Below are positions 10,027 to 18,534 of a stretch of DNA of 64,000 nt, in pieces. Origin of the DNA: Candidatus Baltobacteraceae bacterium (GTDB taxonomy: Bacteria; Vulcanimicrobiota; Vulcanimicrobiia; Vulcanimicrobiales; Vulcanimicrobiaceae); assembly GCA_035502855.1 (NCBI GenBank), contig DATJTX010000021.1, positions 248,001-312,000 of the forward strand, written 5' to 3'. Position 1 is the stretch's first letter, and each line of letters starts with the position of its first letter. The notes beneath the pieces are model-generated. The model ran no database searches. It was given only the letters and a program-made list of their open reading frames with translations, and was not told where the DNA came from. A program made the translations under genes and the position numbers.

Positions 10027-10669
10027 TTTCGACCGGCAGAATCCTAGAGAAGCGGGGGATTCTGCCATTCCCCGGCGTGTCAACCTGCCGATTCTCGGTT
10101 TGGTGGCACAGAAGTGGCACGCCACGACCGAGGCGGCGGAAAGGTGCGCTATAAGGTGTCTTGTGGCACAGTGACGCTGGTCGCTGAGCCCCAAACAAGC
10201 TCCGATGCGCATTTCGCATCCTTACGGCGACCACAAGAACCTGTGACCCGATATCGTAACGATTGACCTACTCGACGGGTTTGCAAGGGGCCCATTTCCG
10301 TGGTGGCCGGCACTGGGTCGATATCCTCATCAGTCTTCTTGGCCGCCCCCTCGCGAATGCGATCCATATGTTAGTTGGTTTGAGTAATGTCGGCGTCCTC
10401 AGCAGTCGGCTAAGGAGGACGACGCGAGGCGCGAAAATGCCAACTTGTAAGACCCGCGTGTGGCATAATCCATTCGGCCCATAATTGGATTGACCACATT
10501 AAGTGTCGGCCCACCAAAAACGTCGCTCGCCAAGATTCATTTACTGGCGCGTGGATGCGCCGCAGGTGTCCTAATATTCGGCTGGAACAAAAAGTAACGG
10601 GTGTGGGCTTGGCAATTGTTTGCTCCCGCGCGCAATTCGTTAATCTTCACGTAACGGAGGATCGCTTTT
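10027..10669. other. Non-coding stretch between tRNA att copy and island operon
   Basis: I see no convincing gene in these 640 bases; the short open frames lack ribosome binding sites and familiar sequence. The stretch holds a 10-bp inverted repeat GGCAGAATCC/GGATTCTGCC (10035-10066) and three GTGGCAC motifs, one of them within the palindrome GTGGCACGCCAC (10114-10125). A nested stem-loop also occurs: GGTCGC/GCGACC at 10179 and 10232, with GATGCG/CGCATC inside. It reads like the decayed end of an integrated element. The end of the stretch carries the ribosome binding site ACGGAGG for the next gene. Confidence 0.5.
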
Positions 10670-11578
10670 GTGATTCGTGAGACTGCACGCAGAGACTTAG
10701 CACATCGTCTGATTCTGGCGTGGATCGTAGTGGTAGCGCTTCTCTTGACCTCCGTGGGAAGGGTTGCCGCCGTCACCGCGAGGTCTGCAGCAATTGGAAA
10801 ACCGGCGACCGAGGCAATCACGAGCCTCTCTCAATCCCGCGAGGGCCAAGCGCCCACGTGGGTCATCGCGTTTTCGGCGGCTAAACCGCTACACCGAGTT
10901 TCTAACCAGGCGAGTGTCACAGAGCTGTTTTTAAGCAATACTACGTGCCCTTCGACTGCAGCAATACGCACGGAAAGCGTTGCTCGCGTCTCACCTAGCA
11001 ATGCGGCGTACATCTCCTGTAGCGAGGAGGGAAACACTGCCGAGTTACAGTTTAGATCCGCGCTGAACGATCGAATATTACTTGCGCCGGGCGCTACGTC
11101 TCTTACAATTAGTATTCTTGCGGCACCCTCAATGGCCCAGAGGCGCCCTCACATCATTCCGAAAGGGACAACGCTGGGGAGGAATTTTTTCAACGTCGAG
11201 GGCCTGCAGCGAGCATCCGAAATGGAACAGTCTGCAGAGCGCGACAATCTCCAGCTCCTCATAAAGACCAACCGTGGCACGACCATCGCGAACAACGCGA
11301 CTACCAGACTCGCCTCGCTACCGAAGCCGTTTCGACCGATTTTTCTTAACAGCGGCCCGTTCGCTGGCGAGGCAAATGGAAGAGTCGTGAGCGGAACGAG
11401 GGTTGAATTCTTGGGGCACGGGGGCGACGAGCAGACCGCGCTGGAGTTAACGCGCGTGTACTACTTTGTCTATGACTCCAGGACCGGCTCGCTGCTATTG
11501 GCTGGGGATCAATTGGCACCCGACGACTTGGCAGTTCGCTATGGATTGACGCCAAATCGGCTCGCGGGGGTAAAATAA
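10670..11578 (+). CDS. Exported protein of unknown function, first gene of island operon
   Basis: GTG 10670 with ACGGAGG nine bases upstream gives 302 residues. The N-terminus is a signal peptide or anchor (LILAWIVVVALLLTSVGRVAAV, residues 14-35). The mature protein carries cysteines in SNTTCPST and AAYISCSEE and is otherwise polar and probably beta-rich; no family is recognised. The end (TRVYYFVYDSRTGSLLLAGDQLAPDDLAVRYGL) looks like a compact folded domain. The next gene starts one base after the stop. Base composition is visibly more AT-rich than in flanking housekeeping genes, as for the rest of this operon. Confidence 0.68.
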   Translation: MIRETARRDLAHRLILAWIVVVALLLTSVGRVAAVTARSAAIGKPATEAITSLSQSREGQAPTWVIAFSAAKPLHRVSNQASVTELFLSNTTCPSTAAIRTESVARVSPSNAAYISCSEEGNTAELQFRSALNDRILLAPGATSLTISILAAPSMAQRRPHIIPKGTTLGRNFFNVEGLQRASEMEQSAERDNLQLLIKTNRGTTIANNATTRLASLPKPFRPIFLNSGPFAGEANGRVVSGTRVEFLGHGGDEQTALELTRVYYFVYDSRTGSLLLAGDQLAPDDLAVRYGLTPNRLAGVK

Positions 11579-11579
11579 A

Positions 11580-13340
11580 GTGAGTCAACACTACGCATTT
11601 TCGACGGTGGCGCGGTGCGCTGTCATTCTGTCGGCCGCATTCATTCTGGTCGCGTGCGGCTCGTCGGCATCTGGATCGAGGAAGGCAACAACGGCTACTG
11701 GCACTGCGGGCATTATCGGTATTGACAATTACGACGGCTCACTAAATTGCCCACCCATTAGTCCGTATCCGGCACAGGCAGAAAGTGCTACGCAGCAGAC
11801 GTTTACGGCGGATGGTTGGGGCACGCAGACTCAAAATGACCCTCCGAATATGACCAACTCGATGTTTACCTCGATTATGAACAGTGTGAACGCGCTGTTC
11901 TATTTTGGACACGGTGCCACTGGTATTGTCGCGTTTCCTAACGCGTGCTCGTCCCTGGAAGGTGGCAACACACCACCGAGCAGCACATATTGGGGCATTG
12001 GTGACTTGGCAGGGCAATATCCTAAGGCAACCGGCGCGCTCAACTCGACTTTATATCTTGGCTGGATGTTCTTGTTTAGCTCAGACACTGTCGCACCGGA
12101 TGCCGAACAGGACTCCAGCGACGCGTCTAATGCGCCTGGTGCGGTCGCGAACCCGTGGGAACCCCTGTTTTACAACTCCGGCATACCCCTTCACGGCATA
12201 TATGGATATTGGCAATCACCCGGGGAGTGCACGGTAGAGGGAGCAGAAGACAACCGCGCCTGCGACGTCGAGTCAGAGGACAATCCGCCGGTGGCTTCGA
12301 TGCTACTTCAGCAAATCTGGAATCCGACTGCGAATGGCGGAGCGGACATCCTGGACGCTTGGCAACAATCGAATGAGGACAATAACGAGTCAACGTCGTG
12401 GTCGGCTGAAATGGATAACGATTACGCCGTTCTGGATACCTTTTCGGGAACGCCCAGCCGATCCCAGGGTGGCGTGTTGGAATTCGATAGCCCTTATACG
12501 GGCCTGGAATACACAGATATAGTCGTTAAACCCGTAGCTGGCGTTTTAAACCCGGTGGCTGATAACAATGAAACTTTGAATGTAGCCTCCGCGGTCGCCT
12601 CGGGAGATTCCGCCATGTCCGCCGGGTCGTACACGACGGTAACGAGCGGTGGTACCACCACTTACACGTCTGTCGGCGGTCTTCAGGTAACGTATTACCA
12701 AGGCACGTCGGGCGGCGTAACGTACCATGGACATGCGCTGGAGAATCCGATGGCAGTTTCACTTTCCACTGCCGAGACCGCCGCAACCGAGTTTGTTGAC
12801 AACTCCTTTGGCATGCCATCAGACGCGACGCTGTCGGACGTAATCTCATTCTACCTGAAGGTGACCGGCGGAACCAATATGTTAATCGGTTATGAGTTCG
12901 TGTGGACACATTCGAGCGGACCAGTGTTTGGCGGCGATGCAATCAAGGTTGATGTTGAGGATTATCACTACATCGGCAGTTCTACGTGCGAGGAATGGAT
13001 AGAGGACGGGTCGCACTTCATTTGCGGCAAGTACGTCTACACGTACGACGACGAGCCAAATGTCTCGTATGGCTATCGCTTATGGCGTAGCACCGGGGGA
13101 GGTGTGGGATCCACGATATCGCGCTATGACACGGGAACGAATACGATTGATGCCTACACGGCTTCGCTTGCGACACCCGAGTCGGGTAACATCGCATCGT
13201 ATGAGCTGGGATACTGGACAAGCTCGATATCGGTTCCGACCACCATTGCGGAACCGGCCTGGATCTTTACGTCGACGACCGGACGTACCTACGCCGTAGA
13301 TGCCGGTTCGGGAGCGCTTATCGGAACTGAAAGTCTTTGA
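11580..13340 (+). CDS. Large lipoprotein of unknown function
   Basis: This 586-residue protein has a type II signal peptide with lipobox LVAC at about residue 26 (AAFILVACGSS), so it should be lipid-anchored in the envelope. Two parts can be seen. Residues 90-260 contain NALFYFGHGATG and conserved-looking cysteine pairs (SPGECTVEGAEDNRACDVESED). Residues 330-586 are rich in Thr/Ser/Gly beta strands and end in an aromatic strand-rich domain. The FGHG string recalls His-Gly of caspase-like folds, but no matching catalytic cysteine is evident, so I assign no enzyme. GTG start, one base after the preceding stop. A sample line at 12841-12900 is 26/60 G+C, far below neighbouring genes. Confidence 0.68.
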   Translation: MSQHYAFSTVARCAVILSAAFILVACGSSASGSRKATTATGTAGIIGIDNYDGSLNCPPISPYPAQAESATQQTFTADGWGTQTQNDPPNMTNSMFTSIMNSVNALFYFGHGATGIVAFPNACSSLEGGNTPPSSTYWGIGDLAGQYPKATGALNSTLYLGWMFLFSSDTVAPDAEQDSSDASNAPGAVANPWEPLFYNSGIPLHGIYGYWQSPGECTVEGAEDNRACDVESEDNPPVASMLLQQIWNPTANGGADILDAWQQSNEDNNESTSWSAEMDNDYAVLDTFSGTPSRSQGGVLEFDSPYTGLEYTDIVVKPVAGVLNPVADNNETLNVASAVASGDSAMSAGSYTTVTSGGTTTYTSVGGLQVTYYQGTSGGVTYHGHALENPMAVSLSTAETAATEFVDNSFGMPSDATLSDVISFYLKVTGGTNMLIGYEFVWTHSSGPVFGGDAIKVDVEDYHYIGSSTCEEWIEDGSHFICGKYVYTYDDEPNVSYGYRLWRSTGGGVGSTISRYDTGTNTIDAYTASLATPESGNIASYELGYWTSSISVPTTIAEPAWIFTSTTGRTYAVDAGSGALIGTESL

Positions 13341-13382
13341 TGTTCTGCTCATCTTTAGAGTCGCAATAATCGTGTACTTGCT

Positions 13383-14885
13383 GTGGGTGATGTCGTAAAG
13401 ATCGGGGGATTGCTCCGGCTAGGGCGATGGCGGGCGCGCGCACTTGGTTGTGCGATTCTTTACACTGTGCTGTGCACAGGAGGCATCGCGCTAGGGGCAT
13501 CGGAGTTTGTTACGGGCGTTAAGGTCGAGGGTCTCGCCGGTGGCTACACGCGGGTCGACATAACCTTTGCCGGAAACGCGCCGCCTAATTTTCAGCTTTC
13601 CGGCGATGGCGGACAGACCGTGCTCGTTCAGATTCCAGATTCTTCTGCGAGTGGGGTTGTTCTCAATCACCCGTATCTCGGTGCCAACGGGGTCTCGTCT
13701 GTCACGGTTACTGACATCGGCGCGGTGACCGTGCGCATCGATCTTACTCAGCCGCTGCATGTTGTAGCGGTAGCCTCCGGGCATGATCTCGTCCTCGACG
13801 TCGATACGTCGCCAGCGCTTTCGTCCGCCCGGACGCAATCCACTTCTACCGGGCCAGCGATTGAAGGCGCCAGGACCTATGTCGTGGTGCGTCTTCAGTA
13901 TGCGGATGTCGGCGAGGTCGCAAACCTACTTGTAAGTGGGCAGCAAGTTCAGCCGACTGCTCCGTTCCAGCCCCAAGGGTCCATCTTTAGCCTGCCGACC
14001 TCCGCCGGTTCGCAGAGTGTAAATAGTGGTGGCATCAGTAGCCTAACCGGGCCGCAGGAACCGCTCGGAGCTAGGTTGAGCGATTCAGTCGCGTATGATC
14101 GTCGTCTCAACGCGATTATTCTGTCTGGAACCCCGGCGGAGATCGCCGCGATGCGAAATCTCATCGCGCAAGTAGACGTACCGGCGCAGAGCGTGATGCT
14201 TGAGTGCAAAGTCGTTGAGATGAGTGAGGCGACGGCCACTGACTTGGGGCTCGGTTTGAATGCGGGTGCGGGCACGCCTGTCGCGGTGGGGACAGTAGCT
14301 GCCGGCGGTACGCCGGGATCGAAGCCGCAATATAATTTATCAGCTCAGGCCAATCTTTACGCGACGATAGAGCGCGATGGCGGGAAGGTGCTCGCTTCGC
14401 CGAGTGTGCTCGCCACGGACAACGTGGCGGCGCAGATTCTGACCGGCGACGCGTTGCCAATCATCACAACGACTATCTACCCGGGAGGCACGGCAGTAAC
14501 GCAAAGCAGTGTTAATTACATTGCGGTTGGCGTAAATCTCCAGATTCAGCCACACGTAGCGAGCGATGGCTACGTTACTTCGGATATCTTTGCTGAAGTG
14601 TCTAGCGTGACCGCATATGTGACGACGTCGCAGGGAAGCGTGCCCGAGATTAGCCTTAGGCAGATCACTACACTGGCCCGCGTGAGAGATGGCCAGCCGT
14701 TTGTCGTCGGAGGTCTCTTTCTCAACGAGGAGATAACGTCTATGACCCGGATTCCTGTCTTATCCGAGCTACCTCTGCTCGGTGGGCTATTCCGAGCGCG
14801 TCACGACTCATCGAGTCTTTCAAATCTTTACGTCGTTGTCACTCCCCACATTTTACATTCGAGCGCGGACCAGGGGTCGCAGTAA
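13383..14885 (+). CDS. AMIN-domain secretin (outer-membrane channel)
   Basis: This 500-residue secretin of the PilQ/GspD superfamily would form a gated outer-membrane ring. After a signal segment (ALGCAILYTVLCTGGIALGA, about residues 20-39) come an AMIN domain (residues 42-140, VTGVKVEGLAGGYTRVDITF) and a short N-domain (YVVVRLQYADVGEVANLL ... LNAIILSGTPAEIAAMRNLI, about 160-260). The secretin core begins at MLECKVVEMSEATATDLGL. It ends with the signature VVGGLFLNEEI, IPVLSELPLLGGLFR and LYVVVTPHIL. AMIN domains bind peptidoglycan. It is shorter than typical PilQ (650-700). No pilus, pseudopilin or ATPase genes are nearby. The GTG start is the first plausible one. Confidence 0.88.
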   Translation: MGDVVKIGGLLRLGRWRARALGCAILYTVLCTGGIALGASEFVTGVKVEGLAGGYTRVDITFAGNAPPNFQLSGDGGQTVLVQIPDSSASGVVLNHPYLGANGVSSVTVTDIGAVTVRIDLTQPLHVVAVASGHDLVLDVDTSPALSSARTQSTSTGPAIEGARTYVVVRLQYADVGEVANLLVSGQQVQPTAPFQPQGSIFSLPTSAGSQSVNSGGISSLTGPQEPLGARLSDSVAYDRRLNAIILSGTPAEIAAMRNLIAQVDVPAQSVMLECKVVEMSEATATDLGLGLNAGAGTPVAVGTVAAGGTPGSKPQYNLSAQANLYATIERDGGKVLASPSVLATDNVAAQILTGDALPIITTTIYPGGTAVTQSSVNYIAVGVNLQIQPHVASDGYVTSDIFAEVSSVTAYVTTSQGSVPEISLRQITTLARVRDGQPFVVGGLFLNEEITSMTRIPVLSELPLLGGLFRARHDSSSLSNLYVVVTPHILHSSADQGSQ

Positions 14886-14894
14886 GGCCTGATC

Positions 14895-15554
14895 GTGCGG
14901 TATCTGAACGTAGTTGGATCGATCTTCACCATCGTTATTTTTGCGCTGGGCTGTACCCATCGGCAAACCGCAAATCAGCCAAGCGACATTCACTTCATGA
15001 GCCCTGGCGTGAAAGAAATCGTGGCAGCTTTGCTGCGCACTGCCTCCGAGCCGGCGAAAGCTCCACCGATGAAGAGCGAACGCTTACGCCAGCTTATCGG
15101 TCTGCCGCCGCCGCCGCCGCATTATGAGGCATTCGGGATCCCAGATCACGGCCACGGTTTTGTTTATCGCGAGATCATAGGCGAAAACGGTGACCGCTTC
15201 TTCATACGGCCGATCAATTGGTACGTTGGACGCGTACCTTACCGCTGGCAAGATGTACTTTCAGCGGCGTTACAGCTGGCTCGACCGCTGCTAGCTGGGT
15301 ACAAGGATCACCCTCTCGCGAGCGGCGCTCTATTTACTGCGCAAGGAAAGCCCGCTGTTGAATTTATCACAACGGTGGGCTCGAGTCCGGCTGGAATCGA
15401 TAGCGATTTTTTGGAAGTCCTCGTCTATCTGCCAGGATCGACGCTGTTCGATGTCATTGTGCCATGCCGCGGATGGACGACGCCGCTGCCGCGTCCGACG
15501 CCGGGTCCCAAAGACTGCGAGAGCCGGTGGGAGAAGCTTGCCGAGCGCACATGA
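14895..15554 (+). CDS. Small lipoprotein of unknown function in secretin operon
   Basis: This 219-residue protein starts at a GTG nine bases after the secretin stop. A lipobox FALGC near residue 20 (IFTIVIFALGCTHR) predicts lipid anchoring. A polyproline run (IGLPPPPPHYEAFGIP, residues 71-86) separates the tether from a C-terminal domain with GFVYREIIGENGDRFFIRPINWYVGRVPYRW and two late cysteines (VPCRGW, GPKDCES). Position suggests a pilotin-like partner or accessory of the secretin, but no pilotin family resemblance is visible. Its stop overlaps the next ATG (ATGA at 15551-15554). Confidence 0.68.
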   Translation: MRYLNVVGSIFTIVIFALGCTHRQTANQPSDIHFMSPGVKEIVAALLRTASEPAKAPPMKSERLRQLIGLPPPPPHYEAFGIPDHGHGFVYREIIGENGDRFFIRPINWYVGRVPYRWQDVLSAALQLARPLLAGYKDHPLASGALFTAQGKPAVEFITTVGSSPAGIDSDFLEVLVYLPGSTLFDVIVPCRGWTTPLPRPTPGPKDCESRWEKLAERT

Positions 15555-16222
15555 GGCGCCAGGCAGTCGGGACGATTATCGCTGCCGCAGTTCTAATCGT
15601 GTTAGCCTCAAATGCCCGGCCTCTTCAAGCGGAGGGAGACGCTAAGCGCGTCCTCTTTGTTGGTGCTAGCGAGACACTTGGTTTCGGGCTCAGGCCAGGA
15701 GAGGATGCTTACCCGCAAATACTTGAGCATACTTGCGGATTTAAACCCATCGTTAATGCAGCGGTAAATCGCCCAGTTCTCGGGCGAAACGTCTCGGCCG
15801 TGAACGTTGCTGCAACCGTAATCTTCATATCGCAGTTTGATGCGTCCAGCGATGTGACCATTAGCTCCATCCGGTATTGGCTTAAACGCTACGAACGGGT
15901 AGTAATTGTCGAGGCCCCTTTAACCGGCGAAGGTGGCCTGAGCTTTTCCGACTTACTATTCGCGCAGCGTGCGCTTTATCAGAAGATGCGTACGGTTGCA
16001 GATAGCCTGAGGATCCCGGTAGTGCTCCTTCGGCTTCCATACTCACCGAGTGAGTATCTGCAGGCGGATAAGATCCATCCTAACGCACTCGGCCAGCGGG
16101 AAATAGCGCGGCAATTGCAGCCGTATCTAGGGGAACTGGGCATCTGCAGAACGTCACCAGATCCAAGATTGTCGGTGGCGCCTGCTGAAAGCAAGACCAC
16201 AGCTCGGGGAGACTTGTCATGA
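15551..16222 (+). CDS. Exported SGNH/GDSL-type hydrolase
   Basis: This 223-residue protein begins at ATG 15551, overlapping the preceding stop, and has a signal peptide (AVGTIIAAAVLIVLASNARPLQAE). The SGNH blocks are visible: VLFVGASETLGFGL supplies the nucleophile serine (GASET, a variant of GDS) and DKIHPNALGQREIARQL supplies the catalytic Asp-x-x-His. The intervening ISSIRYWLKRYERVVIVEAPL fits the alpha/beta fold. It may deacylate a sugar, lipid or peptide modification in the envelope. The glycine-asparagine blocks are poorly conserved, so activity is likely but not certain. Last gene of the island operon. Confidence 0.72.
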   Translation: MRRQAVGTIIAAAVLIVLASNARPLQAEGDAKRVLFVGASETLGFGLRPGEDAYPQILEHTCGFKPIVNAAVNRPVLGRNVSAVNVAATVIFISQFDASSDVTISSIRYWLKRYERVVIVEAPLTGEGGLSFSDLLFAQRALYQKMRTVADSLRIPVVLLRLPYSPSEYLQADKIHPNALGQREIARQLQPYLGELGICRTSPDPRLSVAPAESKTTARGDLS

Positions 16223-16474
16223 TCGAACTCGTCTGCCGGCAGCGTCAAATCCTTGATGCCAGGCGCGCTTCACGCAATGCGAGGACGCTGTCGAGCGCTG
16301 GCACCGAATCGCGCGGAACCAATTGCACGCGCAACGCTTCCCCGCCTCAAGGTCGTCGCCAAGCGGCTCACCGCTCGACCGAGTCCAGCAACCCCGGTTG
16401 AATCGAATCCGGCGCGTCAAAACAGCGGCGGAAGCATCGCGGAAATTCACGCCATAGGCTCGAAGAGACAGCAG
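16223..16474. other. Junction region between island and CHASE2-TIR gene
   Basis: Base composition returns to GC-rich here. The frame of the downstream gene stays open back to ATG 16253, but the extra residues are Arg/Pro-rich and look non-coding. At 16380-16390, CGAGTCCAGCA repeats the first 11 bases of the 21-bp tRNA-Asn end, which may be a worn outer attachment site. Confidence 0.4.
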
Positions 16475-18190
16475 GTGAGGCGGCTTTCGGTACCGCGATG
16501 GCTGCGGCGAACACTGTTCCTCATCGCGGTATATGCTGCCGTGATGTACGTTTTCGTGCAGCTTCCCGGCGGCTGGCACGACTGGGATTGGGCAGCGTTC
16601 AACGTTCTCGACGCGTTGCAGCACGGGGGCCCGGCAAAGCCCGACCCGTCGATCGTCTACGTCGATTTCATGTACGACGCAAATAGCGCCGCGATACCTC
16701 AGCGAAGACGCGCCCTCGCGACGTTCATCACGACGGCGGTCTCACAGAAACCCCGCGCGATCGTCCTGGACTTCGCGTTTTCGAGGTGCCCGGATACGCC
16801 GTGTGACGCGCAGTATTCACGGGCGAACGAAGCGCTGCTCGTAGCCCTCAACGCCGCGCATCGTAGCGGGGTAAACGTGTTTGCTACGATCACCGAGCCC
16901 AACGCCGTCGACGATGAAGGGCTTCCCGACAATCAGCCCGCGAACAAGCTCGATCGCGCGATTTACGAAGCCCTCGCGAACTACGGACACAGCGGCATCG
17001 AGGTTCATTCCGGGGAAAAACCGCCCGCGTACGCCGGCGAACTCTACTATCATGCCTGCATCCCGTTCGATCGCTGGCCGCCGCTCTTTTCGGGAAGCAG
17101 CCTGCAGGAAGATATCTGGTCGCTCGTCGATGTGGCGGCCGATTCGGATCACGAATCATTCCCGCCGCCGCCGGGAAGCCCGCACGTTTGCAATATTCGC
17201 ATGCTGATACCCGCGCGTTACGGAGCAGTGATATCGGGAGCCGAAACGCATCGCATTACGGTGCAGCAGCCATTCCCGCCAGATGCGAACTTCGCGGGCA
17301 AGTTCGTCATCGTCGGTGCTGCCGAGCACGACGTGCATGAAGAGTCGCACCACCCCGGTCCGGATCTGCTCGCCTGGGCGATCGGCGATGAGCGCGCGTT
17401 TCTGCGGTTCGATCCGGCAACGCCCGACCGGCCCGGCGCGCTGCTCTTCCTCGTCATCGCGTTCTCGCTGATCACGGTCGGCGCATTCGTCGCGTTGTTT
17501 TTCGCATTGCGGCGACTGCCGCTCGGCGCGTTGCGCTCGGCATTGCCCTGGATTGCCGCAGGGCTCGCCTTGGGCTGCGGAATCGTAGTATTCATCGCTT
17601 TCGAAGTCGCGATGTTTACGATGGCGAATAAAATCCAACCGCAGGTCTCGCTCGTCGCGCTCGGTATGCTCCTGGCCGCAGTCCTCTGCGGCGTCTGGGG
17701 TGCCCGCATGGAGTTCGAGGTGTTGCAGCAGATCGGCGGCGACCCCACGCGCGAAGCATACGACTGGGACGTCTTCATCAGCTACGCGCATGAGGAGATG
17801 GATTGGGTCGTCGCCAACGTCTACGAGCCGCTGAAGCGCGCGCAGCCGGCAAACGGCAGAGCGTTGAAGATCTTCTTCGACAAAAATTCCATCCGGTACG
17901 CGGCCGTCTGGCAAGACAACATCGTGCATTCGATCGCCGGGAGCCGCTTCGTCGTTGCGGTTTTCTCGGAGGTCTATTTTAGCCGCCCGTATTGCAATTG
18001 GGAGATCCGCCGCGCGTACCGGAAGTTGATCGACCGCGGACTGGACTCGCGGGTCGTCTTTGGGGTGATGCGCGGAAAGGTCGCGGTCCCGAAGGCGATC
18101 GATGACATCCAGTACGAGAGCATCGAGGACAACCCGGGACTTATGGATCAGTTCATCGCTGAAATTACCGCGCGCCTGGAGCAAACCTGA
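16475..18190 (+). CDS. CHASE2-like membrane sensor fused to a TIR domain
   Basis: The preferred GTG at 16475 gives 571 residues; an in-frame ATG at 16253 would add 74 low-complexity residues. A membrane helix (FLIAVYAAVMYVFVQL, residues 12-28) leads to an extracytoplasmic region of about 290 residues with the CHASE2 pattern (PDPSIVYVDF, RALATFITTAVSQKPRAIVLDF, FAGKFVIVGAAEHDVHE). Three more helices follow at about 320-415 and then a cytoplasmic TIR domain (YDWDVFISYAHEEMDWV from about residue 428). KIFFDKNSI and SRPYCNWEIRRAY follow, the last holding a glutamate at residue 510 where NAD-cleaving TIR enzymes carry their catalytic Glu. CHASE2 normally feeds kinases or cyclases, so a TIR output is unusual. 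It is probably a sensor-controlled NADase or a signalling scaffold. Confidence 0.78.
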   Translation: MRRLSVPRWLRRTLFLIAVYAAVMYVFVQLPGGWHDWDWAAFNVLDALQHGGPAKPDPSIVYVDFMYDANSAAIPQRRRALATFITTAVSQKPRAIVLDFAFSRCPDTPCDAQYSRANEALLVALNAAHRSGVNVFATITEPNAVDDEGLPDNQPANKLDRAIYEALANYGHSGIEVHSGEKPPAYAGELYYHACIPFDRWPPLFSGSSLQEDIWSLVDVAADSDHESFPPPPGSPHVCNIRMLIPARYGAVISGAETHRITVQQPFPPDANFAGKFVIVGAAEHDVHEESHHPGPDLLAWAIGDERAFLRFDPATPDRPGALLFLVIAFSLITVGAFVALFFALRRLPLGALRSALPWIAAGLALGCGIVVFIAFEVAMFTMANKIQPQVSLVALGMLLAAVLCGVWGARMEFEVLQQIGGDPTREAYDWDVFISYAHEEMDWVVANVYEPLKRAQPANGRALKIFFDKNSIRYAAVWQDNIVHSIAGSRFVVAVFSEVYFSRPYCNWEIRRAYRKLIDRGLDSRVVFGVMRGKVAVPKAIDDIQYESIEDNPGLMDQFIAEITARLEQT

Positions 18191-18303
18191 GCAGACCTGA
18201 GAAAACCTGAGAATTTCGGGCGCGGCGAAGGAAGGAGGGCTCCCCCTCTTGGAGAGAAAGCGAGTTCGAGCCGGGTACGACTTTAGAGGGAGGTCCCCGA
18301 ACC

Positions 18304-18456
18304 GTGAAATCGTTCAAGCCAGTACTCGTGGCAGTCGCTGCCTTCGCTTTTATCGCCTGCGGACTCTGCGTTCAGGCGTCGGCCGGCACGCTCGTACCGC
18401 CTACGTGCGGCGGCTTCAGCAATGCCTGCGGCTCGTCCATTCCTGGCGGCCAATAA
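18304..18456 (+). CDS. Secreted cysteine-containing small peptide (50 residues)
   Basis: GTG 18304 follows a GGGAGG box at about 18287-18292. It encodes a signal peptide (KPVLVAVAAFAFIACGLCVQASA, cleavage after ASA near residue 27) and a mature peptide of about 23 residues with two cysteines eight residues apart (PPTCGGFSNACGSS) and a Gly-rich end. Such a layout fits a secreted signal, bacteriocin-like or structural peptide with one disulfide. It lies 113 bases after the CHASE2-TIR gene, after three tandem ACCTGAG units (18186-18212), and before the Sel1 protein, in the same direction. I know no family. Confidence 0.55.
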   Translation: MKSFKPVLVAVAAFAFIACGLCVQASAGTLVPPTCGGFSNACGSSIPGGQ

Positions 18457-18534
18457 GAGATAGGTCGCGGTAAGTCGCCCGCGGCTGCGCGGGGACACCA
18501 TCGAGGCAGCACGCTGCCGGCTGCGGCGGCTTGC

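Noticed and set aside
9860-10234. Minus-strand open frame through tRNA-Asn ending in PDAGLEPATR
   Set aside because: This is the familiar false translation of a tRNA 3' end and its duplicate; the tRNA itself explains the sequence.
10030-16474. Search for an integrase, transposase or CRISPR array in the island
   Set aside because: No tyrosine or serine recombinase, transposase frame or regularly spaced repeats are present.
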